Positions 1 through 8,500 of a stretch of 15,190 bases of DNA are shown here, piece after piece. Position numbers and translations under genes: made by a program. The notes under the pieces were generated by a model. It ran no database searches. It saw nothing but the letters and a program-made list of their open reading frames with translations, and was not told the origin of the DNA. The DNA is taken from contig CALKUS010000259.1 in NCBI GenBank assembly GCA_937996755.1, positions 1-15,190 of the forward strand. Reading direction: 5' to 3'. The DNA is from an uncultured Pseudomonadota bacterium (GTDB lineage Bacteria > Pseudomonadota > Gammaproteobacteria > Xanthomonadales > Ahniellaceae). Positions within the stretch are counted from its first letter, which is position 1, and every line of letters starts with the position of its first letter.

Positions 1-907
1 CACCACCACCGCCGGCACCACCCGAGCCGCTGCCACCCGATCCACCACCGCCGCCGCCACCACCACCGCCACCGCCGCCACCGCCACCGGCGATCAATCC
101 GGACGGACCCGTTGCGAGGTGCCGGCCACCGCCGCCGAACTGCCCGTCGCCGCCGATGCCGCCGGCACGTCCGACGCTGCCGAGATTGCCGTTCGGGCCA
201 CCATTGCCGTTGCTCGCGTCGGAGAATCCGCCGCCGCCCGGCGTTGCGCCGTTGACGCCCGCGGCTCCCGGCGCGGCGACGCCGCCCGCGCCACCGGCGC
301 CGCCATTGCCGCCGAGGCCACCGCTGGCCAACGCACCGAAGCCGGCACCGCCCGCCGTGCCGTTGCCACCGGCCTGGCCGTTGTTGCCCGGCGCCGTTGC
401 GCCGCTCGCCAGGCCCGGCTGTCCGTCGCCGCCGCGACCACCGGAAGAGAATCCGCAGGTTCCCGAACCGCCACCACCACCGCCATTGCCGCCGGCACCG
501 CCGGCGCTGCCGTTGCTGGAAGTGCCGCCTTGTGCGCCGATGCCGCCGTTGCCGCCGGCGCCACCACCGGCCTTTCCATTCGTCCCGGTGGCCGATGCTT
601 CGAACACCGCGCCAGCGCCGATCGCGAGCGAGTTCGCGACGAGCACGCTGGCCGCGCGCGTGCCGACGTACGAGACCGAAGCGCCGGGAGGAATCTGCAG
701 GTCGCCGATCACGGTGAACGACGCGACGCCGCCGACGACGTCGGCAACGAACGGCGCGCCGAAGAAGGTGGCGGGATCGGCATCATCGCCGGTGATGGTG
801 ACGGCGTCGGTGTCGATCACGACCTGCGCCGACGCGAGTGCGGGTATTGCGAGGAAGGCCGCGAGCAGGCGTCGCGATCGACGCGGCGGCAGGAAGCGAA
901 GGTTCAT
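1..907 (-). CDS. Secreted glycine-rich PGRS-like protein (3' end outside window)
   Basis: An open frame runs on the minus strand from ATG at 907 to the left edge, about 302 codons without a stop. Residues 1-27 form a Sec-type signal peptide: arginine-rich n-region, hydrophobic core (LLAAFLAIPAL), cleavage site near ASA-QV. Residues 28 to about 110 look like a beta-rich lead domain (DTDAVTITGDDAD; later GDLQIPPGASVSYVG). From about residue 110 the chain becomes a long G-G-x / G-x-G-G array rich in Gly, Ala, Asn and Ser, with a pure glycine run near the edge. One Cys interrupts the array (SGTCGF). The array resembles mycobacterial PE_PGRS regions, but no PE domain is present, so the likeness is compositional. 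It is probably an exported surface or matrix protein; any binding role is unknown. The Pro-rich reading on the opposite strand is its shadow. Start chosen because it gives a clean signal peptide; the upstream Shine-Dalgarno is weak. Confidence 0.82.
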   Translation of the reverse strand, partial: MNLRFLPPRRSRRLLAAFLAIPALASAQVVIDTDAVTITGDDADPATFFGAPFVADVVGGVASFTVIGDLQIPPGASVSYVGTRAASVLVANSLAIGAGAVFEASATGTNGKAGGGAGGNGGIGAQGGTSSNGSAGGAGGNGGGGGGSGTCGFSSGGRGGDGQPGLASGATAPGNNGQAGGNGTAGGAGFGALASGGLGGNGGAGGAGGVAAPGAAGVNGATPGGGGFSDASNGNGGPNGNLGSVGRAGGIGGDGQFGGGGRHLATGPSGLIAGGGGGGGGGGGGGGGGSGGSGSGGAGGGG

Positions 908-975
908 GACCGATCCCCATGCAGGACATCACGTCCCCCCGGGGTGCCCGTGCTGATCCTGCGCGGCGCGCGCCG

Positions 976-1006
976 ACTATACGCCGGCGCGAACGGAATC
1001 GCGCAA
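976..1006 (-). promoter_or_regulatory. Candidate promoter for the glycine-rich protein
   Basis: Read on the minus strand, TATAGT (976-981) matches the sigma-70 -10 box at 5 of 6 positions, and TTGCGC (1001-1006) is a plausible -35 with a 19-bp spacer. It would give a leader of about 60 nt before the ATG at 907. The 186-bp gap between the two divergent genes also has to hold the promoter of the dehydrogenase gene. Confidence 0.45.
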
Positions 1007-1055
1007 GCTGCAGCGTCCGCGCGACATCGAGATTCCGGATGCGATCGCATCGCGC

Positions 1056-1061
1056 TAGTCT
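1056..1061 (+). promoter_or_regulatory. Candidate -10 box for the dehydrogenase gene
   Basis: TAGTCT followed by TCC and GGGCGTC sits 32 bp before the ATG at 1094. The same arrangement (CAGAAT, then TCG and GGGCGTC) precedes the HHE gene at 13805, which supports this as the local promoter style. No good -35 is visible; TTCCGG at 1033-1038 is the best at 17-bp spacing. Confidence 0.3.
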
Positions 1062-1093
1062 CCGGGCGTCATCCGCACGGCAAAGGAACCACC

Positions 1094-2206
1094 ATGTCGA
1101 ACGGGATCCGGATCGCCGCCATCTGCGGCCTCGCCCTGTTTGCGAGCCTGGCCGACGCGAAGGGGCCGCTGCCCGACCCGCGCGCCACCGCGCTGATCCA
1201 GGAGCTCGGCCTCGAGTCCTCGCCGACCGCGTCGCGCGACCTCCCGGGATGGCAGGTGCCGAAGCGGATCGTGGTCGACGGCGCGGACGACGCACTGCTC
1301 GGCCAGCTGCGCGTCGTCGCGCCCGGCGCGGAAATCGCCGCCGTCGGCGAAGGCGATGCGCGGGCGAAGCAGCTCGCCGACGCGGATGTCGTGATCGGTT
1401 TCTGCAACGCCGACACCGTGAACGCCGCGAAGTCGGTGCGCTGGTTCCAGAGCTGGTACGTGGGCGTCGAGGGCTGCGTCACGCTGCCGGCGCTCGCCGA
1501 GCGGCAGATCCTGCTCACCAACATGCAGCGCGCGAGCGGCATCCCGATCGCCGAGCATGCGATCGCGCTCACGCTCGCGCTCTCCCGCGGGCTGCCGCAG
1601 TTCGCGCGGCACGACAAATGGACCCGCGACGAGCACGTCACGGGGGCGATGCGCGAGCTGACCGGGCGCACGATGCTCGTGGTCGGCCTCGGCGGCATCG
1701 GCACGGAAGTGGCGCGGCGCGCGCACGGCCTCGGCATGCGCGTCGTCGCGACGCGCAACAGCAGCCGCGAAGGCCCCGACTTCGTCGCGAAGGTCGGCCT
1801 GCCCGACGAGCTGCTCGCGCTCGCCGCGGAGGCCGACGTGGTCGTGAACTGCGTGCCGCTCACGCCGGCGACCACCGGCATCTTCGACGCGAAGTTCTTC
1901 GCCACGATGAAACGCGGCGGCTACTTCGTGAACATCGCGCGCGGCAGGAGCGCCGTCACCGACGACCTCGTGGCCGCGCTGCGCAGCGGCCAGCTCGGCG
2001 GCGCCGGCCTCGACGTCACCGAGCCCGAGCCGCTGCCCGACGGCCATGCGCTGTGGTCCCTGCCGAACGTGATCATCACGCCGCACGTCTCCGGCTCGTC
2101 GGACCAGCAGGACGAACGCTCGCGGCTCGTGGTGGTGGAAAACCTGCGCCGCTACGCCGCCGGCGAGCCGCTGCTGAACGTGGTCGACATCGCGCGCGGG
2201 TACTGA
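1094..2206 (+). CDS. D-2-hydroxyacid dehydrogenase with predicted signal peptide
   Basis: This 370-residue protein belongs to the NAD(P)-dependent D-2-hydroxyacid dehydrogenase family, which reduces 2-oxoacids to D-2-hydroxyacids. Visible family marks are the Rossmann motif G198-L-G200-G-I-G203, catalytic Arg283 in VNIARG, Glu312 in TEPEPLP and His331 in ITPHVSG. The Arg-Glu spacing of 29 matches the family. The unusual part is the N-terminus: residues 1-22 (hydrophobic core IAAICGLALFASLA, then ADA before K23) form a typical Sec signal peptide without twin arginines, placing the enzyme in the periplasm, where free NAD(P)H is not expected. Start at 1094 is favoured by AAAGGAA at 1082-1088; the frame is open far upstream (from 119), but that stretch overlaps the glycine-rich gene and is a shadow. 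Substrate cannot be told from sequence. Transcribed divergently from the glycine-rich protein, alone. Confidence 0.93.
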   Translation: MSNGIRIAAICGLALFASLADAKGPLPDPRATALIQELGLESSPTASRDLPGWQVPKRIVVDGADDALLGQLRVVAPGAEIAAVGEGDARAKQLADADVVIGFCNADTVNAAKSVRWFQSWYVGVEGCVTLPALAERQILLTNMQRASGIPIAEHAIALTLALSRGLPQFARHDKWTRDEHVTGAMRELTGRTMLVVGLGGIGTEVARRAHGLGMRVVATRNSSREGPDFVAKVGLPDELLALAAEADVVVNCVPLTPATTGIFDAKFFATMKRGGYFVNIARGRSAVTDDLVAALRSGQLGGAGLDVTEPEPLPDGHALWSLPNVIITPHVSGSSDQQDERSRLVVVENLRRYAAGEPLLNVVDIARGY

Positions 2207-2236
2207 GCCGCCCGCATTCGCGGCTCCAGCCGCCCT

Positions 2237-2273
2237 GGGACGCCCGGACAAGCGTCCGGGATGCCGGGACAAG
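2237..2273 (+). promoter_or_regulatory. 37-bp intergenic element, copy A (possible operator)
   Basis: This stretch is 31/37 identical, without gaps, to 9635-9671. It holds GGACAA at 2246-2251 and again at 2267-2272, exactly 21 bp apart, with an inverted GTCC between them. CCCGGAC (2243-2249) and GTCCGGG (2254-2260) form a perfect 7-bp inverted repeat with a 4-nt gap. It lies 31 bp after the dehydrogenase stop and about 50 bp before the ATG of the FN3 protein. The 21-bp direct repetition fits tandem half-sites for an AraC-type protein. Alternatives are a dispersed palindromic intergenic repeat or part of a terminator for the dehydrogenase gene. Confidence 0.55.
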
Positions 2274-2302
2274 CGCGCGCAGCAGGTGTCCAGGATCGTG
2301 TG

Positions 2303-2317
2303 CCCCTGCTACAGGGG
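2303..2317 (+). promoter_or_regulatory. Hairpin covering the ribosome binding site of the FN3 protein gene
   Basis: CCCCTG (2303-2308), CTA, CAGGGG (2312-2317) is a perfect 6-bp inverted repeat with a 3-nt loop. The Shine-Dalgarno AGGGGA (2313-2318), 6 nt before the ATG at 2325, lies almost wholly in the 3' arm, so in mRNA it could be paired with its own anti-sequence. A possible -10 (CAGGAT, 2291-2296) lies just upstream. Translational control is inference. Confidence 0.45.
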
Positions 2318-2324
2318 ATCAACG

Positions 2325-5300
2325 ATGACTCGACGCCGCGCGCTGAACCAGGCCCTGGGCCTGTGGCTGTCCTGCATGCTTTCCTTCGCGGCAACGGCTG
2401 CCTGCAACGTGCAGGGCGGCGGTCCCGTGGTGGACAACGCGGTGGTGGAGTGCGCGGGTGCATCCGGGCCCGTGGTGGCGCCATCGGCGACCGGCGTCAG
2501 CGTCACCGTGCTGCCGGGCGCGGTGGTCGACGGCGGCAACGGTCCCGCCATCCATCTCGGCGCGGGCGCACTGCTCGACGTGCGGGCGGGCGCGACGGTC
2601 CGCGCCGGCCCGGACGTGTTCCAGTCCCTGCGCGCGACGATCTTCGTCGGCGAGAACAGCGCCGGCACGCTCGCGGGCACCGTCGAGAACTACGGCAGCA
2701 GCCTGAACGCGGTCACGGCCGGCGCGGGCTCCGTGGTCGCGATCTACGGCACCGTGAAGTCGGTGTACGGCCAGCAGGCGACCTATCTCATCTACCCCGG
2801 CGCGAGGGTCAACACGATCGAGCGTGTGCAGACCGGGGACAACGCCGGGGAACTGGGCAGCATCAACATCGGCTCGAGCTACGCGTCGGCCTTCTACAAC
2901 GAGCCACAGGGCGTCGTCACGCGCGGCATCGTCTACATCCCCTACATCTACGGCGTGAACGAGAAGACCATCGTGAACCGGGGCCTGGTGCTGCCCGACG
3001 GCAACGGGCTCGCGCTCATGTGCCTCGACCTCAGCGACTACCAGTTCAGCAACGAGCTCGGCGCGACGATGCAGGGCGATGTGGTGCTGGTGCGCGGCCT
3101 GACCCCGAACGGCGCGTACGGCAGCAACGACGGCACGGTCACCGGGGAGATCTACCTGTCCGCACCGGACAGCGACTCCTTCCCGCCGTGGACGCCTGCG
3201 CCGACGGGCACGGACCAGCGCTTCGAGAATCGCGGGTACGCGGCATCGGTGCGCGTGCAGTCCGGTCGCTTCGAACAGGCGGCCACCGGCACCTTCTCCG
3301 CGACCGGAACGATCCAGATCGATGGCCGCCAATCGGACGGCATTAATTCCGGCCAGACCGCGCGGTATCTCGGCACGTTGTCGCTGGCGGGTGCGCAGCA
3401 CACGCGATGCCTGACCGGCCAGGGCACGCTCGGCGGGGTGCTGGAGCTGGCGACCGGCGCGACGCTCACGATCGACGACACGGCGGCGGATGCGTGCAAT
3501 TTCCCGGGCACGATCCGCGGTGCCGGCGCCATCGTGAAGCGCGGGCCGGGCGTGCAGAGGCTCGGCACGTTGCCGCTGCCCTTCGGCTGGCTCGATACGC
3601 GACCGCCGACGAACTTCAGCGGTGGCACGTCGATCGTCGCGGGTACGCTCGCCGTCGGTGCAATCGGCGCGCTCGGCACCGGCGCCGTCGCGTTCGACGG
3701 CGCGAACGCCGTGCTGCGCGTCGACGGGGCCGGGATCACGCTCGCCAACGCGCTCGTGTTCAACGCCGCCGCCGTGATCGACACGCAGGCGTTCGACTGG
3801 ACGCTCACCGGCGCCACGAGCGGTGCCGCCACGCTCCGCAAGACCGGAGCCGGCACGCTCGTGCTGTCCGGCGCGAAGAGCCACACCGGGACGACGACGG
3901 TCGACGGCGGTGTGTTGCGGCTCGATGGTGCGATGCCCGGCGCCGTCGTCGCGGCATCGGGCGGGACGCTCGCGGGCGCAGCGCAGGTCGGCGGAAGCAC
4001 GACGGTGCAGGGCGGTGGCGTGTTGCGTCCTTCCGCTGGCGTCGGGGCCGGCGTGACCTGGCAGGCCGCGAGCCTCGCGATGAGCCCGGGCGCAACGCTG
4101 CGCCTCGCGCTCGACGGCGCGAACCGCGACCAGGTACGCGCACCGAGCGTGAACCTCGCGCTCGCCACGCTGGTGCTGGACTTCGGCGCCGCGAATCCGC
4201 TCGGCACGGTGGTGAAGATCGTCGACAACACCGGCGGCAGCCCGGTCTCCGACCGCTTCGCGGGGCTGCCCGACGGCGCGATCGTGGTCGACGGCAACAC
4301 GGGCTGGCGCATCGCGTACGCCGGCGGCGACGGCAACGACGTGACGCTGACGGCGATTGCGATCGCGCTCGCGCCGCAGTCCGTCGTGGCGACGCCGGGC
4401 GATCGCCAGGTGAGCCTCGCGTTCGCGCCGCCGGCCGACAACGGCACGGGCGCGATCGTCGCTTACGAAGCGCGCTGCGTGCCGGGCAACTTCTTCGGCG
4501 CCGCGACGTCTTCGCCGGTGGTCGTGAACGGCCTGGCCAACGGCACGTCCTACGATTGCACCGTGCATGCCGTGAACGCGACGGGCCCCGGTGCGGACTC
4601 CGCGCCGGTGACCACGATTCCACGCGGGCCGGCGTCGGCGCCCACGCAGGTCGTGGCGACCGCCGGCGTCGCGCAGTTCAGCGTGGCATTCAGCGCACCG
4701 GCGGACAACGGCGGGACGGCAATCAGTGGCTACCAGCTGCTGTGCCAACCGGGAAACCTCTCCACGTCCGGCGTTGCGTCGCCGCTGGGCTTCGGCGCAC
4801 TCGGCAACGGCCAGCCCTACGCGTGCGCGCTGTCGGCCGTCACCGCGGCAGGCGCCGGACTGGCCGCGCAGTTCACCGTGACGCCACGCACCGTGCCCGA
4901 TGCACCCACCGGCCTCGTGGCGACGCCGTACAACACGAAGGCGCGCTTCGATTTCGTCGCGCCGGCATTCGACGGCGGCGCGGCGATCACCGGCTACACG
5001 CTGCGCTGCCCACCCGGCAACCAGAACACCGTCACCGGCAGCGGCTCGCCGCTGTGGCTCACCGGGCTTGCGAACGGCAACACGTACGCCAACTGCAGCG
5101 TGCGTGCGACGAACGTCGCGGGGACCGGAGCGGTTTCGAACACGGCCAGCGTGACCCCGCTCGCGGTGCCGAGCGAAGTGCGCGATGCCTTCGTCGCCAA
5201 CCTGGATCGAGCCGGCGCGATCGGCTTCGACACGCCGACGCTCGGGACGCCGATCATCGATTACACCGCCGTCTGCACGCCGGGCCCGATCAGCGTGACG

Positions 5301-5450
5301 CGCGCGAGTGCACCGATCGTCGTGGCGGCGCTGGCGAACGGCACGCAGTACGAATGCGCGGTCACCGCGCGCAACAACCTCGGCAGCGGGCCCCCGGTTG
5401 CCGTGACGCTGCGGCCCAACGACGACCTGTTCGAGGATTCGTTCGAGTAA
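2325..5450 (+). CDS. Secreted beta-helix/PATR protein with four FN3 domains and acidic tail
   Basis: The protein has 1041 residues. Residues 1-25 form a Sec signal peptide (TRRR, hydrophobic core, ATA before A26). Residues about 26-430 are beta-strand-rich with Gly/Asn turns, as in right-handed beta-helices. Two segments near 433-460 and 502-540 (GTSIVAGTLAV; TLRKTGAGTLVLSG followed by TTTVDGGVLRLDG) match passenger-associated autotransporter repeats (PATR). Four fibronectin type III domains follow at about 684-765, 769-852, 856-944 and 948-1030. Each has two Cys, one in a C-x-P-G motif and one in Y-x-C or its equivalent (C718/C745, C807/C834, C895/C924, C984/C1011), which could form a disulfide per domain. 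The chain ends DDLFEDSFE. No autotransporter beta-barrel follows, so it is not a type V autotransporter. Start 2325 is chosen over in-frame GTG at 2286 because it has AGGGGA at 6 nt and gives a clean signal peptide. Probably a surface adhesin or matrix protein; ligand unknown. Confidence 0.9.
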   Translation: MTRRRALNQALGLWLSCMLSFAATAACNVQGGGPVVDNAVVECAGASGPVVAPSATGVSVTVLPGAVVDGGNGPAIHLGAGALLDVRAGATVRAGPDVFQSLRATIFVGENSAGTLAGTVENYGSSLNAVTAGAGSVVAIYGTVKSVYGQQATYLIYPGARVNTIERVQTGDNAGELGSINIGSSYASAFYNEPQGVVTRGIVYIPYIYGVNEKTIVNRGLVLPDGNGLALMCLDLSDYQFSNELGATMQGDVVLVRGLTPNGAYGSNDGTVTGEIYLSAPDSDSFPPWTPAPTGTDQRFENRGYAASVRVQSGRFEQAATGTFSATGTIQIDGRQSDGINSGQTARYLGTLSLAGAQHTRCLTGQGTLGGVLELATGATLTIDDTAADACNFPGTIRGAGAIVKRGPGVQRLGTLPLPFGWLDTRPPTNFSGGTSIVAGTLAVGAIGALGTGAVAFDGANAVLRVDGAGITLANALVFNAAAVIDTQAFDWTLTGATSGAATLRKTGAGTLVLSGAKSHTGTTTVDGGVLRLDGAMPGAVVAASGGTLAGAAQVGGSTTVQGGGVLRPSAGVGAGVTWQAASLAMSPGATLRLALDGANRDQVRAPSVNLALATLVLDFGAANPLGTVVKIVDNTGGSPVSDRFAGLPDGAIVVDGNTGWRIAYAGGDGNDVTLTAIAIALAPQSVVATPGDRQVSLAFAPPADNGTGAIVAYEARCVPGNFFGAATSSPVVVNGLANGTSYDCTVHAVNATGPGADSAPVTTIPRGPASAPTQVVATAGVAQFSVAFSAPADNGGTAISGYQLLCQPGNLSTSGVASPLGFGALGNGQPYACALSAVTAAGAGLAAQFTVTPRTVPDAPTGLVATPYNTKARFDFVAPAFDGGAAITGYTLRCPPGNQNTVTGSGSPLWLTGLANGNTYANCSVRATNVAGTGAVSNTASVTPLAVPSEVRDAFVANLDRAGAIGFDTPTLGTPIIDYTAVCTPGPISVTRASAPIVVAALANGTQYECAVTARNNLGSGPPVAVTLRPNDDLFEDSFE

Positions 5451-5452
5451 CC

Positions 5453-5473
5453 GCACGCGCGGCGCCGGCGTGC
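5453..5473 (+). terminator. Possible stem-loop after the FN3 protein gene
   Basis: GCACGC (5453-5458) pairs perfectly with GCGTGC (5468-5473) across a 9-nt GC-rich loop, starting 3 nt after the TAA. No T-tract follows, so intrinsic termination is uncertain. Confidence 0.25.
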
Positions 5474-5487
5474 CCGTCGGTTCGTCC

Positions 5488-5493
5488 TATGAT
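5488..5493 (+). promoter_or_regulatory. Candidate -10 box for the hybrid sensor gene
   Basis: TATGAT matches the -10 consensus at 5 of 6 positions and stands out in a GC-rich gap of 69 bp. The ATG at 5520 would lie about 20 nt after the transcript start. No clear -35 is seen at 16-18 bp, which would fit an activator-dependent or weak promoter, so the gene may be transcribed separately from its upstream neighbour. Confidence 0.4.
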
Positions 5494-5519
5494 GGGGCCG
5501 GGTCGAACGAGCACGCGCG

Positions 5520-8500
5520 ATGCGTTGTCTGGAACGATGGCTGCGCGTCGGATGCGCGTGCGCGATGGCGTACGGCGCGCTCGCGTGCGGACGCGCGGAC
5601 GCCGCCGCGCCTGCGGACCGCGCCGTCGTGGCGCGCGCGCAGCGCCAGTGGACCGTCGAGCAGGGCTTGCCGAGCAATTCGCTGACCGCGCTCGCCGAAG
5701 ACGCGGACGGCCTGGTCTGGATCGCGACGCTCGCGGGGCTCGTGCGATTCGATGGCGTCACGTTCGTCGTCCACGACGCCGCGCGCCACGCCAACCTCGG
5801 CTCGGACCGCTTCACCACGATGAAGCGCACGCCCGACGGCGCGCTGTGGCTGTCGACCGAACAGTACGACCTGTACCGCTTCGCCGGCGACGCGTTCACG
5901 CGCGTGGACGACGCGTCGGTGCTGAGCGTGGCGCAGTCGCCCGAAGGCTGGCTCGCGTACGGCACGACGAAGGGCATCCTCGTCGTCGGGCCCGATGGGC
6001 CGAAGCTGCTGCCATCGGCGGTGACCGATGCACGCGTGCTCGAGCTGGACTGGCCGGAAACCGGCATGCTGCTGGCGCTCTCGGATGCCGAGCTCGTCGA
6101 GGTCGCGCAACCGCTCGCTGCGACGGCACGGCGTACCCGTTCGCGCCCCATGCCCGGCCCGAACTCCGGCGCGCTGCTGCAACGGCGCGACGGGAGCGTG
6201 CTGGTCGGCACGCGCGCGGGGCTGCGGCAGCTCGATCGCGACTGGTCGCTGCCCGCGACCACGCTGGTCGCCGACGAGCCCGTGCTCGCGCTCGACAGTC
6301 TCGATCGCGCCGACGTGATGGTCGGCACGTCCACGCGCATCGGCGAATTGAGCGGCACCGCATTGACCTGGATGGCGCCCAATCGCGACAGCCTCGGCGA
6401 GGAACCGTTGCAGCTGCGCATCGGCGACGAAACCTGGCACGTGCTCGCCGATCGCATCGAGCACGACGGCACCGATGGCGTACGCGCGCCCAGTCGCATC
6501 GCCGACGCGCTCGTCGACCACGAGGGCAACCTGTGGCTCGCCACCAACTCGTCGGGGCTCATGCAGGTGCACACGTCGCAGGCGCTGCTGCTCGGGCGCA
6601 GCGAAGGGCTCGCGGGCGACAACGTGTACCCGATCCTCGCCGGCGCCGACGGCACGATGTGGGTGGGCACGCTCGACGGCGGCCTGCAGCGACTGCGCGG
6701 CGAAGATCCACGCGACTGGACGCGCGTCGCGTTGCCGTTCGGCGTGGTGTGGTCGCTGCACGCGGCGCGCGACGGCGCGCTGTGGGTCGGCGGCGATGGC
6801 GTCTGCGTGTTGCGCGGCGAGGCCTGCAGCCGCGACGGCCTGCCCGCGGAGCTGCAGCAGCAGACGCCGACGCGCGCGATCCACGAGGATCCACACGGTC
6901 GCATGTGGGTGGGCACGGTCTGGGGACTGTGGCGCGGCGATGCCGGCCAATGGCGCATGCTGCCGGCCGACCAGGGCACGCAACCCGGTCGCGCCGCGCG
7001 TGCGTTCGTCGACGACGGCGACGCGCGCCTCTGGGTCGCGACGAACGGCGACGGCGTGATCGAGTTGCGCAACGGTGCGCGCGTGCGGCGCATCGCCACC
7101 GAACAGGGGCTCGGCAGCAACTCGGTGCGCGCGCTGTGGCGCGACGGCGAATCCGGCGACCTCTGGGCCGGCACCGAGAATCGCGGCCTGTGCCGCGTAC
7201 GCGTCGCGAGCGCTTCGCGAGTCGATTGCGTCGGTCGCGCGCAAGGCCTGCCGAGCAGCGGCATGCACGCGATCATGGCCGACGCCGCCGGTCGCTTCTG
7301 GATCAACAGCAACCAGGGTGTCTACACGCTCGAGCGCGCGGAGCTGGATTCGGTGCTCGACCACGGCGGCACGCTCACGCAGGTGCGCGTCTACGACTCG
7401 CGAAGCGGCCTGCGCAGCTCGGAGGGCAACGGCGGCGTGTCGCCTCCGGCCGCGCGCGATCCGGCTGGTCGCCTGTGGTTCCCGACGCAGTCGGGGATCG
7501 CGATCTTCGACCCATCGCTGTCCACCGCGTCCGCGCATGCGCCCGTCGCGCGCGTCGACGCCGCGCGCGTCGGATCGGAGACGATTCGCGCGCCGACGCG
7601 CATCGCGCTCGCCCCGCCGCATCGCGACCTCGCGCTCCTGCTCACCGCGAACTCGTACCAGGACGCGGAACACGTCCGCTTCCGCTACCGCCTCGGCGAC
7701 CAGCCGTGGCGCGACGCCGGCACGCGTCGCGAGCTCGAGCTCACGCAACTGCCGCCCGGCGAATGGACGCTCGCGCTGCAGGCCCGCAACGCCGGCGCGC
7801 AGTGGCCGGACGACAGCACGCTGCTGCAGGTTTCGGTACTGCCGATGTGGCACGAACGCTGGTGGGTTCGCGCCTTGGCCGGACTGCTGCTGGTCGCGAG
7901 CGTCGTCGCGGCGTTCGTCGTTCGCGGCCGCGTGCTTCGCGCGCGACAGCGCGAGCTCGAGGCGCAGGTGGTCGCCCGCACCGGCGAGCTCGCTGCCGCG
8001 CTCGACACCGTGCGCACGCAGCACGAAGACCTCGCGCGGCTGCACCGGTCGCGCACCGAATTCGCCGCCAACATCAGCCACGAGCTCAAGACACCGCTGA
8101 CGCTGTTGACCGCGCCGCTCGCCGACCATCCCGGCATCGCGGCGGTCGTCGGCGCCGACCTGTTCGCGGCGATGCGCGACAGCGGCCAGCGCATGCAGCG
8201 CCTGTTGCGCCAGCTCGCCGACCTGCACCTCATCGACAGCGCCGCGATGCGATTGCGCCGTTCGGCGACCAGCGTCAATGCGTTCGTCGTGCACTGCGTG
8301 CTGCCGTTTGCCGCACTCGCCGAGCAACGCGGCCTGGAGCTCGTGCAGCGCAGCTCGATCGACGACGGCGTCGCGATCGACATCGACGCGTTCCAGTTCG
8401 AGAAGGTGCTGGGCAACCTGCTGTCGAACGCGATCAAGTTCACGCCGCCGCCGGGCCGCATCGACGTGACGGTGTCGACGAACGACGCGCGAGTGGTCGT

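Noticed and set aside
1..90. Trinucleotide CCACCG-type repeats that could be read as a microsatellite or repeat array
   Set aside because: They are the coding DNA of the polyglycine stretch on the minus strand; no regular repeat-spacer structure, so not a CRISPR or separate element.
924..936. GGACATCACGTCC, a possible third copy of the 37-bp element upstream of the glycine-rich gene
   Set aside because: Only the GGAC/GTCC arms agree, spacing differs by one base, and the second GGACAA 21 bp away is missing. Worth including in a motif scan but not supported as a copy.
156..956. Proline-rich plus-strand frame
   Set aside because: The Pro runs are the reverse complement of Gly codons of the minus-strand secreted protein, which has a signal peptide and a sensible lead domain.
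119..1093. Upstream extension of the dehydrogenase frame
   Set aside because: No homology-like features, overlaps the glycine-rich gene, and the ATG at 1094 has a good Shine-Dalgarno and begins a signal peptide.
2319..5456. Long minus-strand frame opposite the FN3 protein
   Set aside because: Compositionally odd (Arg/His/Val/Ala-rich) and without any recognisable motif; mirror of the real gene. The same holds for the long minus frames opposite the hybrid sensor and the anchor-J genes.
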